A stretch of DNA of 64,000 bases from Agrobacterium cucumeris. Lineage in GTDB: Bacteria > Pseudomonadota > Alphaproteobacteria > Rhizobiales > Rhizobiaceae. Made by a program: the position numbers and the translations under genes. Below are positions 28,395 through 39,163 of this stretch, piece by piece; positions within the stretch are counted from its first letter, which is position 1, and each line of letters starts with the position of its first letter. The notes beneath the pieces were generated by a model, which was not told the DNA's origin, ran no database searches, and saw only the letters and a list, made by a program, of their open reading frames with translations. The DNA is taken from contig NZ_CP080387.1 of NCBI RefSeq assembly GCF_030036535.1, forward strand, positions 1,798,001 through 1,862,000, written 5' to 3'.

Positions 28395-29726
28395 TCAAAA
28401 ACTCTCTTTCAGCCATTGCCCAACCCGGGCTATCCGGCCGCTGCCCGTACCAAACGGCGAGAACATTCCGCCTTGCGCCGCATGAATTTCGATGTCCGCC
28501 ACCTGCGGATAGATCATCAGTCCGCAGGCGGTTGAAAATGCCGGCCCCTTCGCCGCTACCGGAAGACCGGCCACGCCCATGGGGCGGCCGATACGAACGT
28601 TGCGGGCGAGAATGCGCCGTGCCGTTTCCGGCAGCCCCGTCAGCTGGCTTGCGCCGCCGGTCAGGACCACGCGCTTGCCGACAATGGGGCTGAAGCCGGA
28701 CTTCTGGATACGATCACGGATCAATTCCAGCGTCTCTTCAATACGCGCCCGCACGATGCGGGTTACAAGGGCTCTTGAAACTTGCGATGGTTGATCGCGA
28801 TCATCTTCGCCAATCGGCGGGATCGAAATCATGTCGCGCTCATCCGCGCCATTCAGCAAAGCCGAACCATGCACCACCTTCAGTCTCTCCGCATCTTCGA
28901 TTCGTGTCGAGAGGCCACGTGCAAGATCTGTCGTCACGTGATGGCCGCCAAGGCCGATCGCGTCGGTGTGAATGAGACGGCCTTCGGCAAAAACCGAGAT
29001 CGTCGTGGTGCCGCCACCCATGTCGATGGCCGCGCAGCCAAGTTCGACTTCATCGTCCACCAGCGCTGCAAGACCGCTGGCATAGGGCGTCGCCACCATG
29101 CCTTCGACGGAAAGATGCGCACGGTTGACGCAAAGCTCGAGGTTCTTCAGCGCCGTGCGCTCGACCGTCACCACATGCATGTCGACGCCAAGGAGGTCGC
29201 CATACATGGAGAGCGGATCACGAATACCGCGCTCACCATCCAGCGAATAACCCGTCGGCAGCGAGTGCAGGATCGCCCGGTCCTGACGCATGGACTGCTG
29301 GCTTGCCGCCACCAGAACCTTGCGCAGATCGCTGGCTTCCACTTCCTGGCCGCCGAGATCGATGCTCGCGGTATAGATATCGCTTGCCAGCCGGCCGGCG
29401 GAAACATTGACGATCAGGCTGTCGACGGTGAGACCCGCCATGCGCTCGGCCGCATCGACCGAAAGACGGATGACGCCTTCCAGCGCGTCGAGGTCGGCGA
29501 TCACGCCTGACTTCACGCCGCGCGAGCGCTGGTGGCCGATGCCGATGATTTCGACCTTGTGGGTGCGGCCCGGCAGAATTTCGCTTTCCTGACGCGGCGT
29601 CAGCCGGCCGATCATGCATACGACTTTGGTCGAGCCGATATCCAGCACCGACACGATGTGGCTGCGCTTGGAGGAAAGCGGCTTCAGCCGAGGCAGGCCG
29701 AAATGGGAAGAACCGAATAAGCTCAT
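28395..29726 (-). CDS. ftsA: Cell division protein FtsA
   Basis: A 443-residue actin-fold ATPase that tethers FtsZ to the membrane. Recognisable blocks: phosphate-1 SVLDIGSTKVVCMIG (~24-38), GVKSGVIADLDALEGVIRLSVDAAERMAG in the 1C region, CAAIDMGGGTTTISVF and RVVLTGGASQLTGLPETA. The C-terminal amphipathic helix (RIARVGQWLKESF) is the membrane-targeting end. Its ATG overlaps the ftsQ stop by 4 bases. A 92-base gap follows to ftsZ, with a GANTC site in it, which could hold an extra ftsZ promoter. Confidence 0.97.
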   Translation of the reverse strand: MSLFGSSHFGLPRLKPLSSKRSHIVSVLDIGSTKVVCMIGRLTPRQESEILPGRTHKVEIIGIGHQRSRGVKSGVIADLDALEGVIRLSVDAAERMAGLTVDSLIVNVSAGRLASDIYTASIDLGGQEVEASDLRKVLVAASQQSMRQDRAILHSLPTGYSLDGERGIRDPLSMYGDLLGVDMHVVTVERTALKNLELCVNRAHLSVEGMVATPYASGLAALVDDEVELGCAAIDMGGGTTTISVFAEGRLIHTDAIGLGGHHVTTDLARGLSTRIEDAERLKVVHGSALLNGADERDMISIPPIGEDDRDQPSQVSRALVTRIVRARIEETLELIRDRIQKSGFSPIVGKRVVLTGGASQLTGLPETARRILARNVRIGRPMGVAGLPVAAKGPAFSTACGLMIYPQVADIEIHAAQGGMFSPFGTGSGRIARVGQWLKESF

Positions 29727-30655
29727 GTGTTCTTCTCCGCCTTCTTGAGAGCCTTGGTGCGCGCATCGACGGCGGCCTGACGGCGTTCCGTGGCACCCTC
29801 GGTCAGCTGGATCGTGGTGCGGTCCGCGAGCCTCAGATCAACCGCGGCGACATCGCGCGACAGAACCTTTTCCTCGAGATCGAGCCGCGCCAGCAATTGC
29901 AGCGCCTGCGGCAGGTTTTCTTCCGGCAGCTTGACCACGATGCCGTTATCGAGATGCAGATCCCAGCGACGGCCGGCAATGCGGACATAGGCGCGGACAC
30001 GGTTGCGGATTTCCGGCCAGTCGGCCAGCTGCCCGACGAAACCGGCAGCACCGGTTTCCGCGTCACGTCCGACAAACAGCGGCAACTCGGCGAATTTATT
30101 GTCACGCAACGGCGCAATCACGCTGCCGCTTTTTTCGATCAGCGACAGTTCCGTCCCGTGCTGCCAGATGCCGAAGGCTTCACGCTCCTTCAGGCGAACC
30201 TCGACGGTCTTCGGATAGACCTTGCGGATATCGACATCTTCCACCCAGGGAAGCTGGACGAGCTTGCGGCGCGCCGCATCGATATCGAGCGCGATGAGCG
30301 AGGTGCTGCCATCAAGGCCAAGAAGCTGGAAGACTTCGATTTCCGACGTCTGGCGATTGCCCGAAACTTTCACGTCTTCAACCGCAAAGCCCGCGGCAGA
30401 TGTCGTGGTCTGGGTGACGATGTTGGTGTGTCCGCCAAGCGACATGCCGTAAAGCCCGGTCACCGCGTAAAAAGCAATGGCCGAAATCGTACCGGTATGG
30501 GCGGGAATGTGAATGCGTCCGGTCGCAAGGCTGACACCGAAACGCACGAAGCGGCGCAGCGGACGCGGCAGCACCCTGCGATCGTCGGCATTGGCTGCCG
30601 CCGCATATTGCTCGCGCTTTTTTGCCGTCGACTTTTTGCCGGTCACCGCAAACAC
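29723..30655 (-). CDS. ftsQ: Cell division protein FtsQ
   Basis: A 310-residue bitopic membrane protein linking early and late divisome parts. A basic cytoplasmic N-terminus (residues 1-50) precedes one membrane segment (~57-77, [22 protein letters not shown]). The POTRA domain ([75 protein letters not shown]) and the beta domain follow. The start is GTG 30655; a second GTG lies three codons later. It overlaps the ddlB end by 13 bases and ftsA by 4. Confidence 0.95.
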   Translation of the reverse strand: MFAVTGKKSTAKKREQYAAAANADDRRVLPRPLRRFVRFGVSLATGRIHIPAHTGTISAIAFYAVTGLYGMSLGGHTNIVTQTTTSAAGFAVEDVKVSGNRQTSEIEVFQLLGLDGSTSLIALDIDAARRKLVQLPWVEDVDIRKVYPKTVEVRLKEREAFGIWQHGTELSLIEKSGSVIAPLRDNKFAELPLFVGRDAETGAAGFVGQLADWPEIRNRVRAYVRIAGRRWDLHLDNGIVVKLPEENLPQALQLLARLDLEEKVLSRDVAAVDLRLADRTTIQLTEGATERRQAAVDARTKALKKAEKNT

Positions 30656-31569
30656 GAAGCGTCCTCCACCATCCAGCTGACAAGGTTACCAAAGGAGCGG
30701 CCAGCATGGGCCGCCATTTCCGGCACCAGGGAGGTCGGCGTCATGCCCGGCTGTGTATTCACTTCAAGCCAGATAACTTCGCCATCTTCTGAGAAACGGT
30801 CGTCGTAACGAAAGTCTGAACGGCTTACGCCACGGCACCCGATCGCCTGATGCGCCATAACCGCCAATGTTTGAATCTTTTGGTAAATTTTCGGTGAAAT
30901 TTCTGCGGGAATGACATGTTTCGAGCCACCAGCCGCGTATTTCGCATCGTAATCGTAGAAATTGTGACCAAGCGGCACCACTTCGGTGACGCCCAGCGCC
31001 TCGCCATCAAGCACGCCACAGGTCAGTTCGCGCCCATGAATATAGCGCTCGACCATGACCTGATCCCCATAACGCCATTCCGACGAGGTGAGGATTTGCG
31101 GCGGGTGCGACTGATCTTCCTTGACGATGACGACGCCGAAGCTCGATCCCTCGCGCACCGGCTTCACCACATAAGGTGGCGCAAGCGGATGTTCGCTGGT
31201 GAAATCGAAGCGGTTCATGACGCGCTCGGCAGCAACCGGGATGCCGGCGGCGGCAGCAACTTTCTTGGCCTGCGCCTTGTCCATGGCAAGGGCGGAAGCC
31301 AGCACGCCGGAATGGGTATAGGGAATGGCCAGATATTCGAGAATGCCCTGAATGGTGCCGTCTTCACCGAAGGGGCCGTGCAGTGCATTGAAGGCGACAT
31401 CCGGGCGCAGTTCCGCGAGAACGGCAGCGACATCGCGCCCTACATCGACACGGGTGACCTTGTAGCCCTCGCCTTCGAGCGCAAGCGCACAAGCGTTGCC
31501 CGACGAGAGGCTGACCGGCCGCTCCGACGAAAACCCACCCAAAAGAACAGCTACGTGCTTGCCGCCCAT
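30643..31569 (-). CDS. ddlB: D-alanine--D-alanine ligase
   Basis: A 308-residue ATP-grasp enzyme that makes D-Ala-D-Ala for the peptidoglycan stem. Landmarks: [19 protein letters not shown] at the N-terminus, [58 protein letters not shown], and the metal-binding [21 protein letters not shown]. The ATG at 31569 follows GAGGG by 5 bases. It heads the ddlB-ftsQ-ftsA-ftsZ unit, and its 540-base upstream region carries clustered GANTC and CtrA-like sites. In most relatives ddlB directly follows murB; here two other genes intervene. Confidence 0.97.
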   Translation of the reverse strand: MGGKHVAVLLGGFSSERPVSLSSGNACALALEGEGYKVTRVDVGRDVAAVLAELRPDVAFNALHGPFGEDGTIQGILEYLAIPYTHSGVLASALAMDKAQAKKVAAAAGIPVAAERVMNRFDFTSEHPLAPPYVVKPVREGSSFGVVIVKEDQSHPPQILTSSEWRYGDQVMVERYIHGRELTCGVLDGEALGVTEVVPLGHNFYDYDAKYAAGGSKHVIPAEISPKIYQKIQTLAVMAHQAIGCRGVSRSDFRYDDRFSEDGEVIWLEVNTQPGMTPTSLVPEMAAHAGRSFGNLVSWMVEDASCLR

Positions 31570-31669
31570 CGAACCCTCTGACACCAACTCTCCGTTACGA
31601 ACCACGCCCGAACCGACCGAATTTGACGGACGGTGATTCTGGCACATGATCCTTGAGATCAGTTAAACG

Positions 31670-31699
31670 CCATTAAGGTTAATGAATCGTTTACTTTCG
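31670..31699. promoter_or_regulatory. CtrA-like motif upstream of ddlB-ftsQAZ (copy B)
   Basis: TTAA-N7-TTTAC, preceded by TTAAGG and overlapping a GAATC site. It matches a site upstream of mraZ (48682-48711) at 24 of 30 positions, in the same orientation, and lies 101 bases before ddlB. Confidence 0.5.
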
Positions 31700-32047
31700 T
31701 TAACCGCCGCGCCCAACATGCCGAGTTCCATTAAAGAATCAGCATCGATCCGGATTCCCTCCTTGGAATCAGAGAGTTGCACCGATTGCAACATGCAGGT
31801 TTTCAATGATCGGAAATAAAGCCGCGCCAGCGCGACAACGGCGCCCCGCTGAAGGCAAGGTTGAAACGTTAACGAAAGGCGTTTTTCCCCAGCGAAAATT
31901 ATCTGGCGTTTCAGCGTTTTAAATCCGCGACCTGAATCAGTCTCTCAATCACTGGAGCGCGTGAAAAAGCTTCGCCGTCGGGATCTCGCATTCAAAGATC
32001 ACATTATTTGCATTATTTCTTTTTTAGCATTCCATAAGAACAAAAAT

Positions 32048-32059
32048 TGCGTTAACGCA
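32048..32059. promoter_or_regulatory. Candidate operator before MFS gene
   Basis: The perfect 12-bp palindrome TGCGTTAACGCA lies 53 bases before the MFS start. It resembles LacI-family or similar dimer sites; no adjacent regulator gene is present. Confidence 0.35.
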
Positions 32060-32112
32060 GTCCCTGCCTCCCAAGGCATGACATTCCAATCATCTGAAAT
32101 GGAACCCAAACC

Positions 32113-33417
32113 ATGACTGACGCGATATCTCCGGTATCGTCGACAGCTGGCAATTCGAACGCTGTAAAGACAAATTCGCCTGCACGAGTTCTCACTGCCA
32201 GCCTGGTCGGCACGACCATCGAGTTTTTCGATTTTTACGTTTACGCCACGGCCGCAGTGCTCGTGTTCCCGGCATTGTTCTTCCCGAACAACGACCCGAT
32301 GACGGCACTTCTGGCGTCCTTCGCCACCTTCTCCATCGCCTTTTTCGCCCGCCCGCTCGGCGCGGTGGTGTTCGGCCACTATGGTGACCGCGTTGGCCGC
32401 AAGACGACCCTCGTCGCAGCACTCCTAACCATGGGTGTTTCGACGGTCATCATCGGCCTTCTGCCATCCTATGAGACGGCAGGCGTTCTTGCCCCGCTGC
32501 TTTTGGCGATTTGCCGTTTCGGTCAGGGCTTTGGCCTTGGCGGAGAATGGGGTGGTGCCGTGCTTCTCGCCACCGAAAATGCTCCTCCCGGCAAACGCAG
32601 CTGGTACGGCATGTTCCCGCAGCTCGGCGCACCCGTCGGCCTGTTCCTTTCGTCCGGCGTGTTCTGGATCCTCCTGCACTTCATGTCGCAGGAATCGCTG
32701 CTCAGCTGGGGCTGGCGCATTCCCTTCGTCGCCTCGATCATCCTGATCGCGGTCGGCATGTGGGTTCGCCTGTCGATCACCGAAACGCCCGACTTCCAGA
32801 AGGCCATCGAAAAGGAAGAACGTGTTGCCGTACCGGTCGCCGAACTCTTCCGCAACCACAAGCGCAGCCTCGTGCTCGGCACCTTCGTGGCGCTGGCCAC
32901 TTTCGTGCTGTTCTATATCGGTACTGCCTATCTTCTGTCCTACAACGTCAAGGTTCTGAAAATTCCGTTCCTCGACGCGCTGGAAGTGCAGATCCTCGGC
33001 TCCATCGTCTTCGGTATCTTCATCCCGATCGCCGGCAAGCTTGCCGAGAAATTCGGCCGTCGTGAAATCCTGATCCTGACGACGGTGCTGATCGGCCTGT
33101 TCTCCTTCCTGCTGCCCAGCCTAATGACGGGTGGTGAAGGCTCGATCTTCATCTTCGCAGCTCTTGCCATGACGCTGATGGGCATGACCTATGGCCTGAT
33201 CGGAACGGCGCTCGCCGCCCCCTTCCCGACCCGCGTGCGTTACACCGGCTCGTCCATCACCTTCAACATGGCCGGCATCTTCGGCGCATCGCTGGCGCCC
33301 TATATCGCCACATGGCTGCAGGTGAATTACGGCATGGGTTACGTCGGTTATTACCTTTGCGTATCCGCCATCATCACGCTCGCCTGCATTCTTCTGTCCC
33401 GCAAGGACGAAGTCTGA
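32113..33417 (+). CDS. MFS transporter, metabolite:H+ symporter type
   Basis: A 434-residue 12-helix major facilitator of the MHS branch (ShiA/ProP/KgtP-like). The N-terminus TASLVGTTIEFFDFYVYATAAVLVFPALFF is diagnostic, as are FFARPLGAVVFGHYGDRVGRKTTL between helices 2 and 3, CRFGQGFGLGGEWGGAVLLATENAP and GWRIPF. Substrates in this branch are organic acids, osmolytes or shikimate; none can be chosen here. It stands between murB-side and ddlB-side dcw genes, on the opposite strand. A bidirectional terminator follows its stop. Confidence 0.92.
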   Translation: MTDAISPVSSTAGNSNAVKTNSPARVLTASLVGTTIEFFDFYVYATAAVLVFPALFFPNNDPMTALLASFATFSIAFFARPLGAVVFGHYGDRVGRKTTLVAALLTMGVSTVIIGLLPSYETAGVLAPLLLAICRFGQGFGLGGEWGGAVLLATENAPPGKRSWYGMFPQLGAPVGLFLSSGVFWILLHFMSQESLLSWGWRIPFVASIILIAVGMWVRLSITETPDFQKAIEKEERVAVPVAELFRNHKRSLVLGTFVALATFVLFYIGTAYLLSYNVKVLKIPFLDALEVQILGSIVFGIFIPIAGKLAEKFGRREILILTTVLIGLFSFLLPSLMTGGEGSIFIFAALAMTLMGMTYGLIGTALAAPFPTRVRYTGSSITFNMAGIFGASLAPYIATWLQVNYGMGYVGYYLCVSAIITLACILLSRKDEV

Positions 33418-33440
33418 TCCGAACGGATTTCCTGACATTA

Positions 33441-33473
33441 AAAAGCCCGCGAGACCTTCGTTTCGCGGGCTTT
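33441..33473. terminator. Bidirectional terminator between MFS and GGDEF genes
   Basis: AAAAGCCCGCGA pairs with TCGCGGGCTTTT across a 9-base loop, serving both convergent genes. Confidence 0.92.
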
Positions 33474-33492
33474 TGTTTGCCTGCTTTAACGC

Positions 33493-34302
33493 TTACGCCA
33501 CGGCCTGGCGTCGCTCGACGTGACCAGTCATGCAGACGCGATTGCGCCCTCCTCCCTTTGCCCGATAGAGCGCCAGATCGGCATTGTGCATGACCTTGTC
33601 GAAAATGTCGGCGTCGCCGCGAAAGGCCACGCCAATCGAAATCGTCACCGTGATCCGCAAATCCTGATACGCCACCGGGGTGGTCTCGATGGCTGCGCGA
33701 ACCCTTTCGCACAACTGCAGAAAGGCGAGCGGACTGGTTTCCTGCACAACGACAAATTCCTCGCCACCCAGACGGGCGACATGCGCAGAAGGATCGAATT
33801 GCTCTCTTATCCTGCGGGCGACACTCGAGATGACGAGATCACCGGCAAGGTGGCTGTATCTGTCATTCACCGACTTGAAATGATCGATATCGAGAAAGGC
33901 AACACAATAGTCGCTGCCCAGTTCAGCGCATGCAGCATAAAGGCCGAGCCGGTTGCTGAGGCCGGTCAGGGCGTCCGTATGGCTCAGATGCAGGAAGCGC
34001 TCGTGGGATTGCACGAGAATTTTCACTTCCCTGGCATTCAGCCAGCAGACCAGCAATGTAATCGTAAACGCCACCGCCCCACCGAGCGTCACACTCAACA
34101 TGATGCCGTTGAAGAGATCGGTTACCAGCCCGAACTGCGCGAGAAGCGTCAGGCCACCCATGCACATCAGAATGACAATGATCGTCACGAGACAAGCGAT
34201 ACGAATGGAGAATTCCAGCGGCTCGAGCCGCCTGCGGCCCTCCGACGTGGCGACCGAAAAACTTATCATTTCGATCGGTTTTTTCCAGAGACCCAACATC
34301 AT
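33493..34302 (-). CDS. Membrane diguanylate cyclase (GGDEF domain)
   Basis: A 269-residue protein with two membrane helices (~33-57 and 66-89) and a cytoplasmic GGDEF domain (~105-265). The active site is GGEEF at 179-183, a functional variant; DALTGLSNR and FLDIDHFKSVND are intact. An inhibitory RxxD site is absent five residues before GGEEF, so product inhibition is unlikely. It would make cyclic di-GMP. The ATG at 34302 is chosen; GTG 34314 is an alternative. It sits between murB and ddlB, convergent with the MFS gene. No sensor domain beyond the helices is visible. Confidence 0.92.
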   Translation of the reverse strand: MMLGLWKKPIEMISFSVATSEGRRRLEPLEFSIRIACLVTIIVILMCMGGLTLLAQFGLVTDLFNGIMLSVTLGGAVAFTITLLVCWLNAREVKILVQSHERFLHLSHTDALTGLSNRLGLYAACAELGSDYCVAFLDIDHFKSVNDRYSHLAGDLVISSVARRIREQFDPSAHVARLGGEEFVVVQETSPLAFLQLCERVRAAIETTPVAYQDLRITVTISIGVAFRGDADIFDKVMHNADLALYRAKGGGRNRVCMTGHVERRQAVA

Positions 34303-34486
34303 GCTCAAAAGCACCTAGATCACGTAATGCCGTTGTTATTTCCTGATAAAAAGTCATTTAATATTGAAGGACAAGACGCCGCCTCACCCCGATAATATTG
34401 CAAAAATTGTTGATCGACCGTTACGATACATGAAACGGCCAGATCAACAGCAGGACTTTCTTGCAATTGGCAGCATTCGCCGAGAC

Positions 34487-35452
34487 TTATGCCCCGAGGA
34501 ACGGCTCCACTTCCCGGCCCGGCATGAACAGGCCAAGGCGCTTGATTTCCCATTCAAGCCGGATGCCCGATTTCTCGAACACCCGCCTGCGGATGGTCTC
34601 GCCCAGATATTCCAGATCGTAGCCAGTCGCGTGGCCGGTATTGATCATGAAATTGCAATGCAGCGATGACATCTGCGCCCCGCCAATAACGAGACCACGG
34701 CCGCCCGCCTCGTCGATCAGTTCCCAGGCGGAATGACCTTCGGGATTCTTGAAGGTCGAACCACCCGTCTGCTCGCGGATCGGCTGGACGGTTTCGCGAT
34801 GATGGCGCACGGCGTCCATATCGGCGCGGATTTTCGCCTTGTCTTCCGGATAACCTTCAAACAGCGCACCGGTGAAGATCAGGCCGGCATCGGCGCCGGA
34901 ATGGCGGTAGCTATAACCCATATCCGCGTTTGACAGCACATGCTGGTTGCCCTGACGGTCGACCGCATAGACTTCCACGACGCGATCGCGTGTCTCACCG
35001 CCATTGGCGCCGGCATTCATGCGCAGCGCGCCACCGATGGAACCGGGAATGCCGTAAAAGAAATGGAACCCACCGATGCCATTATCCATGGCCATGGCGG
35101 CAATATGCTTGTCCGGGCAGATCGCGCCCGCCTTGATACGGTTCTCGCCGGCAAGCTCCACCTGGCCGAAACCCTTGGCAGACAGACGGACGACGACGCC
35201 CGGAATACCACCATCACGCACCAGAAGGTTCGAGCCGACGCCGACCACGGTCAACGGCACATCTTCCGGCAGAATTTTCAGAAAGGCAATCAGATCATCC
35301 GTGTCGTGCGGCTGGAACATGACTTCCGCCAGACCGCCGGCTCTGAACCACGTCACGCGGTCCATGGGCGCATCCGGTGTCAGACGTCCCCGCAATTCCT
35401 TTACCCCGTCGCCGAGCCTCCCCAGCAATTTTACCCCATCGACCTGTCTCAT
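34487..35452 (-). CDS. murB: UDP-N-acetylenolpyruvoylglucosamine reductase
   Basis: A 321-residue FAD enzyme that reduces the enolpyruvyl group to make UDP-MurNAc. It is the type II (Gram-positive-like) form. Landmarks: [40 protein letters not shown] for [23 protein letters not shown] and [21 protein letters not shown] with the catalytic serine. The ATG overlaps the murC stop by 4 bases. It is the last gene of the first dcw run, before the interrupting GGDEF/MFS pair. Confidence 0.97.
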   Translation of the reverse strand: MRQVDGVKLLGRLGDGVKELRGRLTPDAPMDRVTWFRAGGLAEVMFQPHDTDDLIAFLKILPEDVPLTVVGVGSNLLVRDGGIPGVVVRLSAKGFGQVELAGENRIKAGAICPDKHIAAMAMDNGIGGFHFFYGIPGSIGGALRMNAGANGGETRDRVVEVYAVDRQGNQHVLSNADMGYSYRHSGADAGLIFTGALFEGYPEDKAKIRADMDAVRHHRETVQPIREQTGGSTFKNPEGHSAWELIDEAGGRGLVIGGAQMSSLHCNFMINTGHATGYDLEYLGETIRRRVFEKSGIRLEWEIKRLGLFMPGREVEPFLGA

Positions 35453-36864
35453 TCAGACTTTCCTGATATGCTCTTCAATTCCGAAGGCAGCACCGCTGCC
35501 CATTGCGTGATATTTCCAGCCCCCAAGAGAACCACGAAATCACCCGGTTTCGCAATGGCTGCAACCTGTGACGCAAGGTCCTCCCGCTTTTCGAGAAAAC
35601 GGGCGTCGCGGTGGCCGGCGGCCTTGATGGCCGAAACCAGCGCTTCCGAACTTGCGCCTTCGATCGGATCTTCGCCCGCGGCATAGACCGGAGCAAGGAT
35701 AATCGTGTCAGCATCGTTAAAGCAATGCGCGAAATCGTCAAACAGGCTGGAAAGACGGCTGTAACGGTGTGGCTGGTGCACGGCGATGATGCGGCCCTTG
35801 CAGGCTTCCCGCGCAGCCGCCAGCACAGCCTTGATCTCAACCGGATGATGACCGTAGTCGTCGAAGACCTGCACGCCATTGGCTTCGCCCGTCAGCGTGA
35901 AGCGACGCTTGACCCCGGCAAAGGAGGCAAGCCCCTTCTTGATGTCGGCTTCCGAAATACCGAGGCGATTGGCAACGGCAATCGCCGCCGTCGCATTCGA
36001 CACATTGTGGCGGCCGGGCATCGGCAGAACGAGATCCGTGAAAGAGAATATCTTGCCGGTGCGGCGACGGCGGATTTCCACATCGAAAATGGACCGCGTG
36101 CCGTCAATGCGTACATTCGAAAACCGCACATCCGCCTGAGGGTTTTCGCCATAGGTGATGACCTTGCGGTCCTCGATCCGGCCAACCAGCGCCTGAACCT
36201 CGGGATGGTCGAGACACATGACGCCGAAGCCGTAGAACGGCACATTCTCGACGAATTGCCGGAACGCGGCGCGCACGGCATCAAAATTACCGTAATGGTC
36301 AAGATGTTCCGGATCGATATTGGTAATGACGGCCACATCGGCCGGAAGCTTCAGGAAAGTCCCGTCGGACTCGTCGGCCTCCACCACCATCCACTCGCCC
36401 TCACCCATGCGGGCATTGGTGCCATAGGCATTGATGATGCCGCCATTGATGACGGTCGGATCGAGATTGCCGGCTTCCAGCAGCGTCGCGACCATGGAGG
36501 TCGTCGTGGTCTTGCCATGCGTGCCGCCAATGGCGATGGCATTGCGGAAACGCATCAGCTCGGCCAGCATTTCGGCGCGGCGAACGATCGGCAGGTGCTT
36601 TTCCCGCGCCGAGATCAGTTCCGGATTGTTCTTCTTGATGGCGGTGGAAACAACCACGACTTCGGCGTCACCGAGATTGTCAGCGGTATGTCCGACGAAC
36701 ACCTCGATGCCCTTGTCGCGCAGGCGCTGCACATTGGCGCTGTCAGCCTGATCCGACCCCTGTACGCGATGACCGAGATTGTGAAGCACTTCGGCAATGC
36801 CGCTCATGCCGATCCCGCCTATGCCGATGAAATGGACAAGGCCTATGGCTTTCGGCATCTTCAT
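35449..36864 (-). CDS. murC: UDP-N-acetylmuramate--L-alanine ligase
   Basis: A 471-residue Mur ligase that adds L-Ala to UDP-MurNAc. The UDP-binding glycine loop [17 protein letters not shown] is at 11-27 and the ATP loop [10 protein letters not shown] at 113-122. Later blocks ([36 protein letters not shown]) belong to the central and C-terminal domains. It overlaps murG and murB by 4 bases each, giving tight translational coupling. Confidence 0.98.
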   Translation of the reverse strand: MKMPKAIGLVHFIGIGGIGMSGIAEVLHNLGHRVQGSDQADSANVQRLRDKGIEVFVGHTADNLGDAEVVVVSTAIKKNNPELISAREKHLPIVRRAEMLAELMRFRNAIAIGGTHGKTTTTSMVATLLEAGNLDPTVINGGIINAYGTNARMGEGEWMVVEADESDGTFLKLPADVAVITNIDPEHLDHYGNFDAVRAAFRQFVENVPFYGFGVMCLDHPEVQALVGRIEDRKVITYGENPQADVRFSNVRIDGTRSIFDVEIRRRRTGKIFSFTDLVLPMPGRHNVSNATAAIAVANRLGISEADIKKGLASFAGVKRRFTLTGEANGVQVFDDYGHHPVEIKAVLAAAREACKGRIIAVHQPHRYSRLSSLFDDFAHCFNDADTIILAPVYAAGEDPIEGASSEALVSAIKAAGHRDARFLEKREDLASQVAAIAKPGDFVVLLGAGNITQWAAVLPSELKSISGKSE

Positions 36865-37997
36865 GCCCCAACTCCTTCATTCTTCTTTTTAAATTCCTGT
36901 ACGGACCGGCCTTCGGCAATCGCTTCCACCAGATCGGCCAGCACATCCGCCGCATGCGGTTTTCCGGTTGCCTTGGCAGCCGCTGCCGTCGTAGAAAGCC
37001 TGTCCGGCTCCGAAAGTGCTGAAGACAAAAGGCTCGACAGTTTCTGCGGCGACAGTTCCGACTGTTTGATGACGCTTGCGCCGCCGGCGGCCGAAAGTGC
37101 GGCCGCATTGGCCGCCTGATCGTGATCGAGCGCGTGCGGATAGGGCACAAGGATCGACGGACGACCGATCACCGAAAGCTCCGACACCGTCGAAGCGCCG
37201 GAGCGGCTGATAACAAGATCGGCCTCAGCGATGCGCGAGGCCATGTCACCGAAGAAGGGCGAAACGTCAGCCTTCACACCGAGCTTCTGGTAGGAGGCTA
37301 TCACGCTGTCCTTGTCTTCGGGTCGGGCCTGCTGGGTCACGACGACGCGCTTGCGCTGCTCGTCCTTCATCAGGCAGATCGCCGCCGGAACGGCGCTCGA
37401 AAAGAACTGCGCACCCTGGCTTCCGCCGAAAACCACCAGCTGGAAAGGCTCCCCCGTCTGCGACGGCGTATAGGGAATTTCCGAGGCCGCCAGCACCGCC
37501 GGGCGCACCGGATTGCCCGTCGCCACCGTCTTGTCGGAATATTGGCCGTTGGCGGGCGGCAGGAAACCGCCGGCAATTGCCTTCACGCGGGCAGCCAGCG
37601 CCTTGTTGGCGCGGCCCATCACCGCATTCTGCTCATGAATGATTGAGGGAACGCCAAGCCCGGTCGATGCCAGAAGCGGCGGCACGGTGGGATAACCGCC
37701 GAAGCCGACAACCGCGACTGGCTTCAGTTTCGTAACCAGCCGACGCGCTGCGCGAAGACCCACCCACAGCTTCCAGAGCGAGCGCACGACGGAAATCGGG
37801 TTCTTCGAGCCGATGGTGGCGGATGGCACGACATGGATTTCATCCGCCGGAAACTTGCCGGCATAACGCTCGGCGCGGCTGTCGGTGACGAGATGCACCT
37901 GATAACCGCGCGCCGTCAGCGTATGCGCCAGGGCCTCTGCCGGAAATACATGGCCGCCGGTTCCACCGGCGGCAAGAAGAACAATACCCTTGCTCAT
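36861..37997 (-). CDS. murG: Lipid II synthase (undecaprenyl-PP-MurNAc-pentapeptide GlcNAc transferase)
   Basis: A 378-residue GT28 enzyme on the inner face of the membrane that adds GlcNAc to lipid I. The donor-side loop [13 protein letters not shown] is at 11-23; [28 protein letters not shown] and the UDP-GlcNAc signature [39 protein letters not shown] follow. Its ATG is 6 bases after the ftsW stop and it overlaps murC. Confidence 0.98.
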   Translation of the reverse strand: MSKGIVLLAAGGTGGHVFPAEALAHTLTARGYQVHLVTDSRAERYAGKFPADEIHVVPSATIGSKNPISVVRSLWKLWVGLRAARRLVTKLKPVAVVGFGGYPTVPPLLASTGLGVPSIIHEQNAVMGRANKALAARVKAIAGGFLPPANGQYSDKTVATGNPVRPAVLAASEIPYTPSQTGEPFQLVVFGGSQGAQFFSSAVPAAICLMKDEQRKRVVVTQQARPEDKDSVIASYQKLGVKADVSPFFGDMASRIAEADLVISRSGASTVSELSVIGRPSILVPYPHALDHDQAANAAALSAAGGASVIKQSELSPQKLSSLLSSALSEPDRLSTTAAAAKATGKPHAADVLADLVEAIAEGRSVQEFKKKNEGVGA

Positions 37998-38003
37998 GAT
38001 CGT

Positions 38004-39158
38004 TTACTCCGCTGGAACGCCGGAACCGACGCGGAAGAAGCTGCGCTCCTGCGCCCGCTTTTCAGGTCTGTGGCGTGTCAGCGCCAGAAGGAAGCCAGCC
38101 GTGACGCAGATCGCCATCATCGACGAACCACCATAGGAAATCAAAGGCAGCGTCATGCCCTTGGCGGGCATCAGCTCCAGATTAACGCCAATATTGATCA
38201 TCGACTGCATGCCAATCTGCAGCACGAGACCAGCCACGGCGAAGCGGCAGAAATCATCCTTTTCCTTGAAGGCGTGCGACAGGCCGCGCAGCACGATGAA
38301 GGCGAAGATCGCAACGAGGAACATGCAGAAAACGATGCCGAATTCTTCAGCCGCAACCGAGAAGATGAAGTCGGTATGGCTGTCGGGAATGATGCGCTTG
38401 ACGATGCCTTCGCCCGGGCCGCGCCCGAACCAGTCGCCGCGAATGATCGCCTCACGCGCCGTATCCACCTGGAACGTATCGCCTTCACCGGTCCAGAAGC
38501 GGTCGATACGACCGGCGACGTGTGGCAACATCAGATAGGCGGAAATGATGCCGCCGACGCCGACGCCACCGAGCATGATGATCCAGAACCACGGCACGCC
38601 GGCCATGAAGAACATGCCGCCCCAGACAACCGAGGTCAGGATCGTCTGGCCGAAGTCCGGCTGGGCGATCAGGAGTGCCGCCACGATGCCGAAGGTGATG
38701 ATGGCGAAGAGATTGCCGGGAATTTCAGGATGGCGCGCCCGTTCAGCGAACAGCCAGGCGCAGACGATCACAAAGGCAGGTTTCATGAATTCCGAAGGCT
38801 GGATCGAGAAGGTGCCGATGGAAATCCACCGCCGTGCACCCTTGACCTCGATGCCGAAGAACAGCGCGAAGATCATCATCAACAGCGAAGCGATCAGCAT
38901 GATGACCGCGACACGCCTGACCTGACGGGGCGACAGGAAGGAAAGGCCGACCATGATCGCCAGCGACGGCACCATGAACATCGCCTGACGTTCAACGAAG
39001 AAGAAGCTGTTGAGACCGATACGCTCGGCAACCGCAGGCGACGCCGCAAACGACAGCATCAGGCCGATGCCCATCAGTGCGATGAACGCCGCCAGAAAGA
39101 AACGGTCGATAGTCCAGAACCACTCTGCGACCGGACCGCGATCAACTCGGCTTACCAT
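38004..39158 (-). CDS. ftsW: SEDS glycosyltransferase FtsW
   Basis: A 384-residue polytopic membrane protein with about 10 helices that polymerises septal glycan together with FtsI. SEDS landmarks include GARRWISIGTFSIQPSEFMKPAFVIVCAWLFAE and DSHTDFIFSVAAEEFGIV, and the C-terminal signature MTLPLISYGGSSMMAICVTAGFLL. It is packed 5 bases after murD and 6 before murG. Confidence 0.97.
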   Translation of the reverse strand: MVSRVDRGPVAEWFWTIDRFFLAAFIALMGIGLMLSFAASPAVAERIGLNSFFFVERQAMFMVPSLAIMVGLSFLSPRQVRRVAVIMLIASLLMMIFALFFGIEVKGARRWISIGTFSIQPSEFMKPAFVIVCAWLFAERARHPEIPGNLFAIITFGIVAALLIAQPDFGQTILTSVVWGGMFFMAGVPWFWIIMLGGVGVGGIISAYLMLPHVAGRIDRFWTGEGDTFQVDTAREAIIRGDWFGRGPGEGIVKRIIPDSHTDFIFSVAAEEFGIVFCMFLVAIFAFIVLRGLSHAFKEKDDFCRFAVAGLVLQIGMQSMINIGVNLELMPAKGMTLPLISYGGSSMMAICVTAGFLLALTRHRPEKRAQERSFFRVGSGVPAE

Positions 39159-39163
39159 GGCCT

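Larger units (their letters stand above)
31570..32112. other. 543-base control region between divergent ddlB and MFS genes
   Basis: No gene is seen. The ddlB side holds several TTAA-type motifs (31662-31703) and six GANTC methylation sites between 31635 and 31938. The MFS side holds an AT-rich promoter-like stretch (around 32000-32045) and the palindrome TGCGTTAACGCA (32048-32059). Confidence 0.6.
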
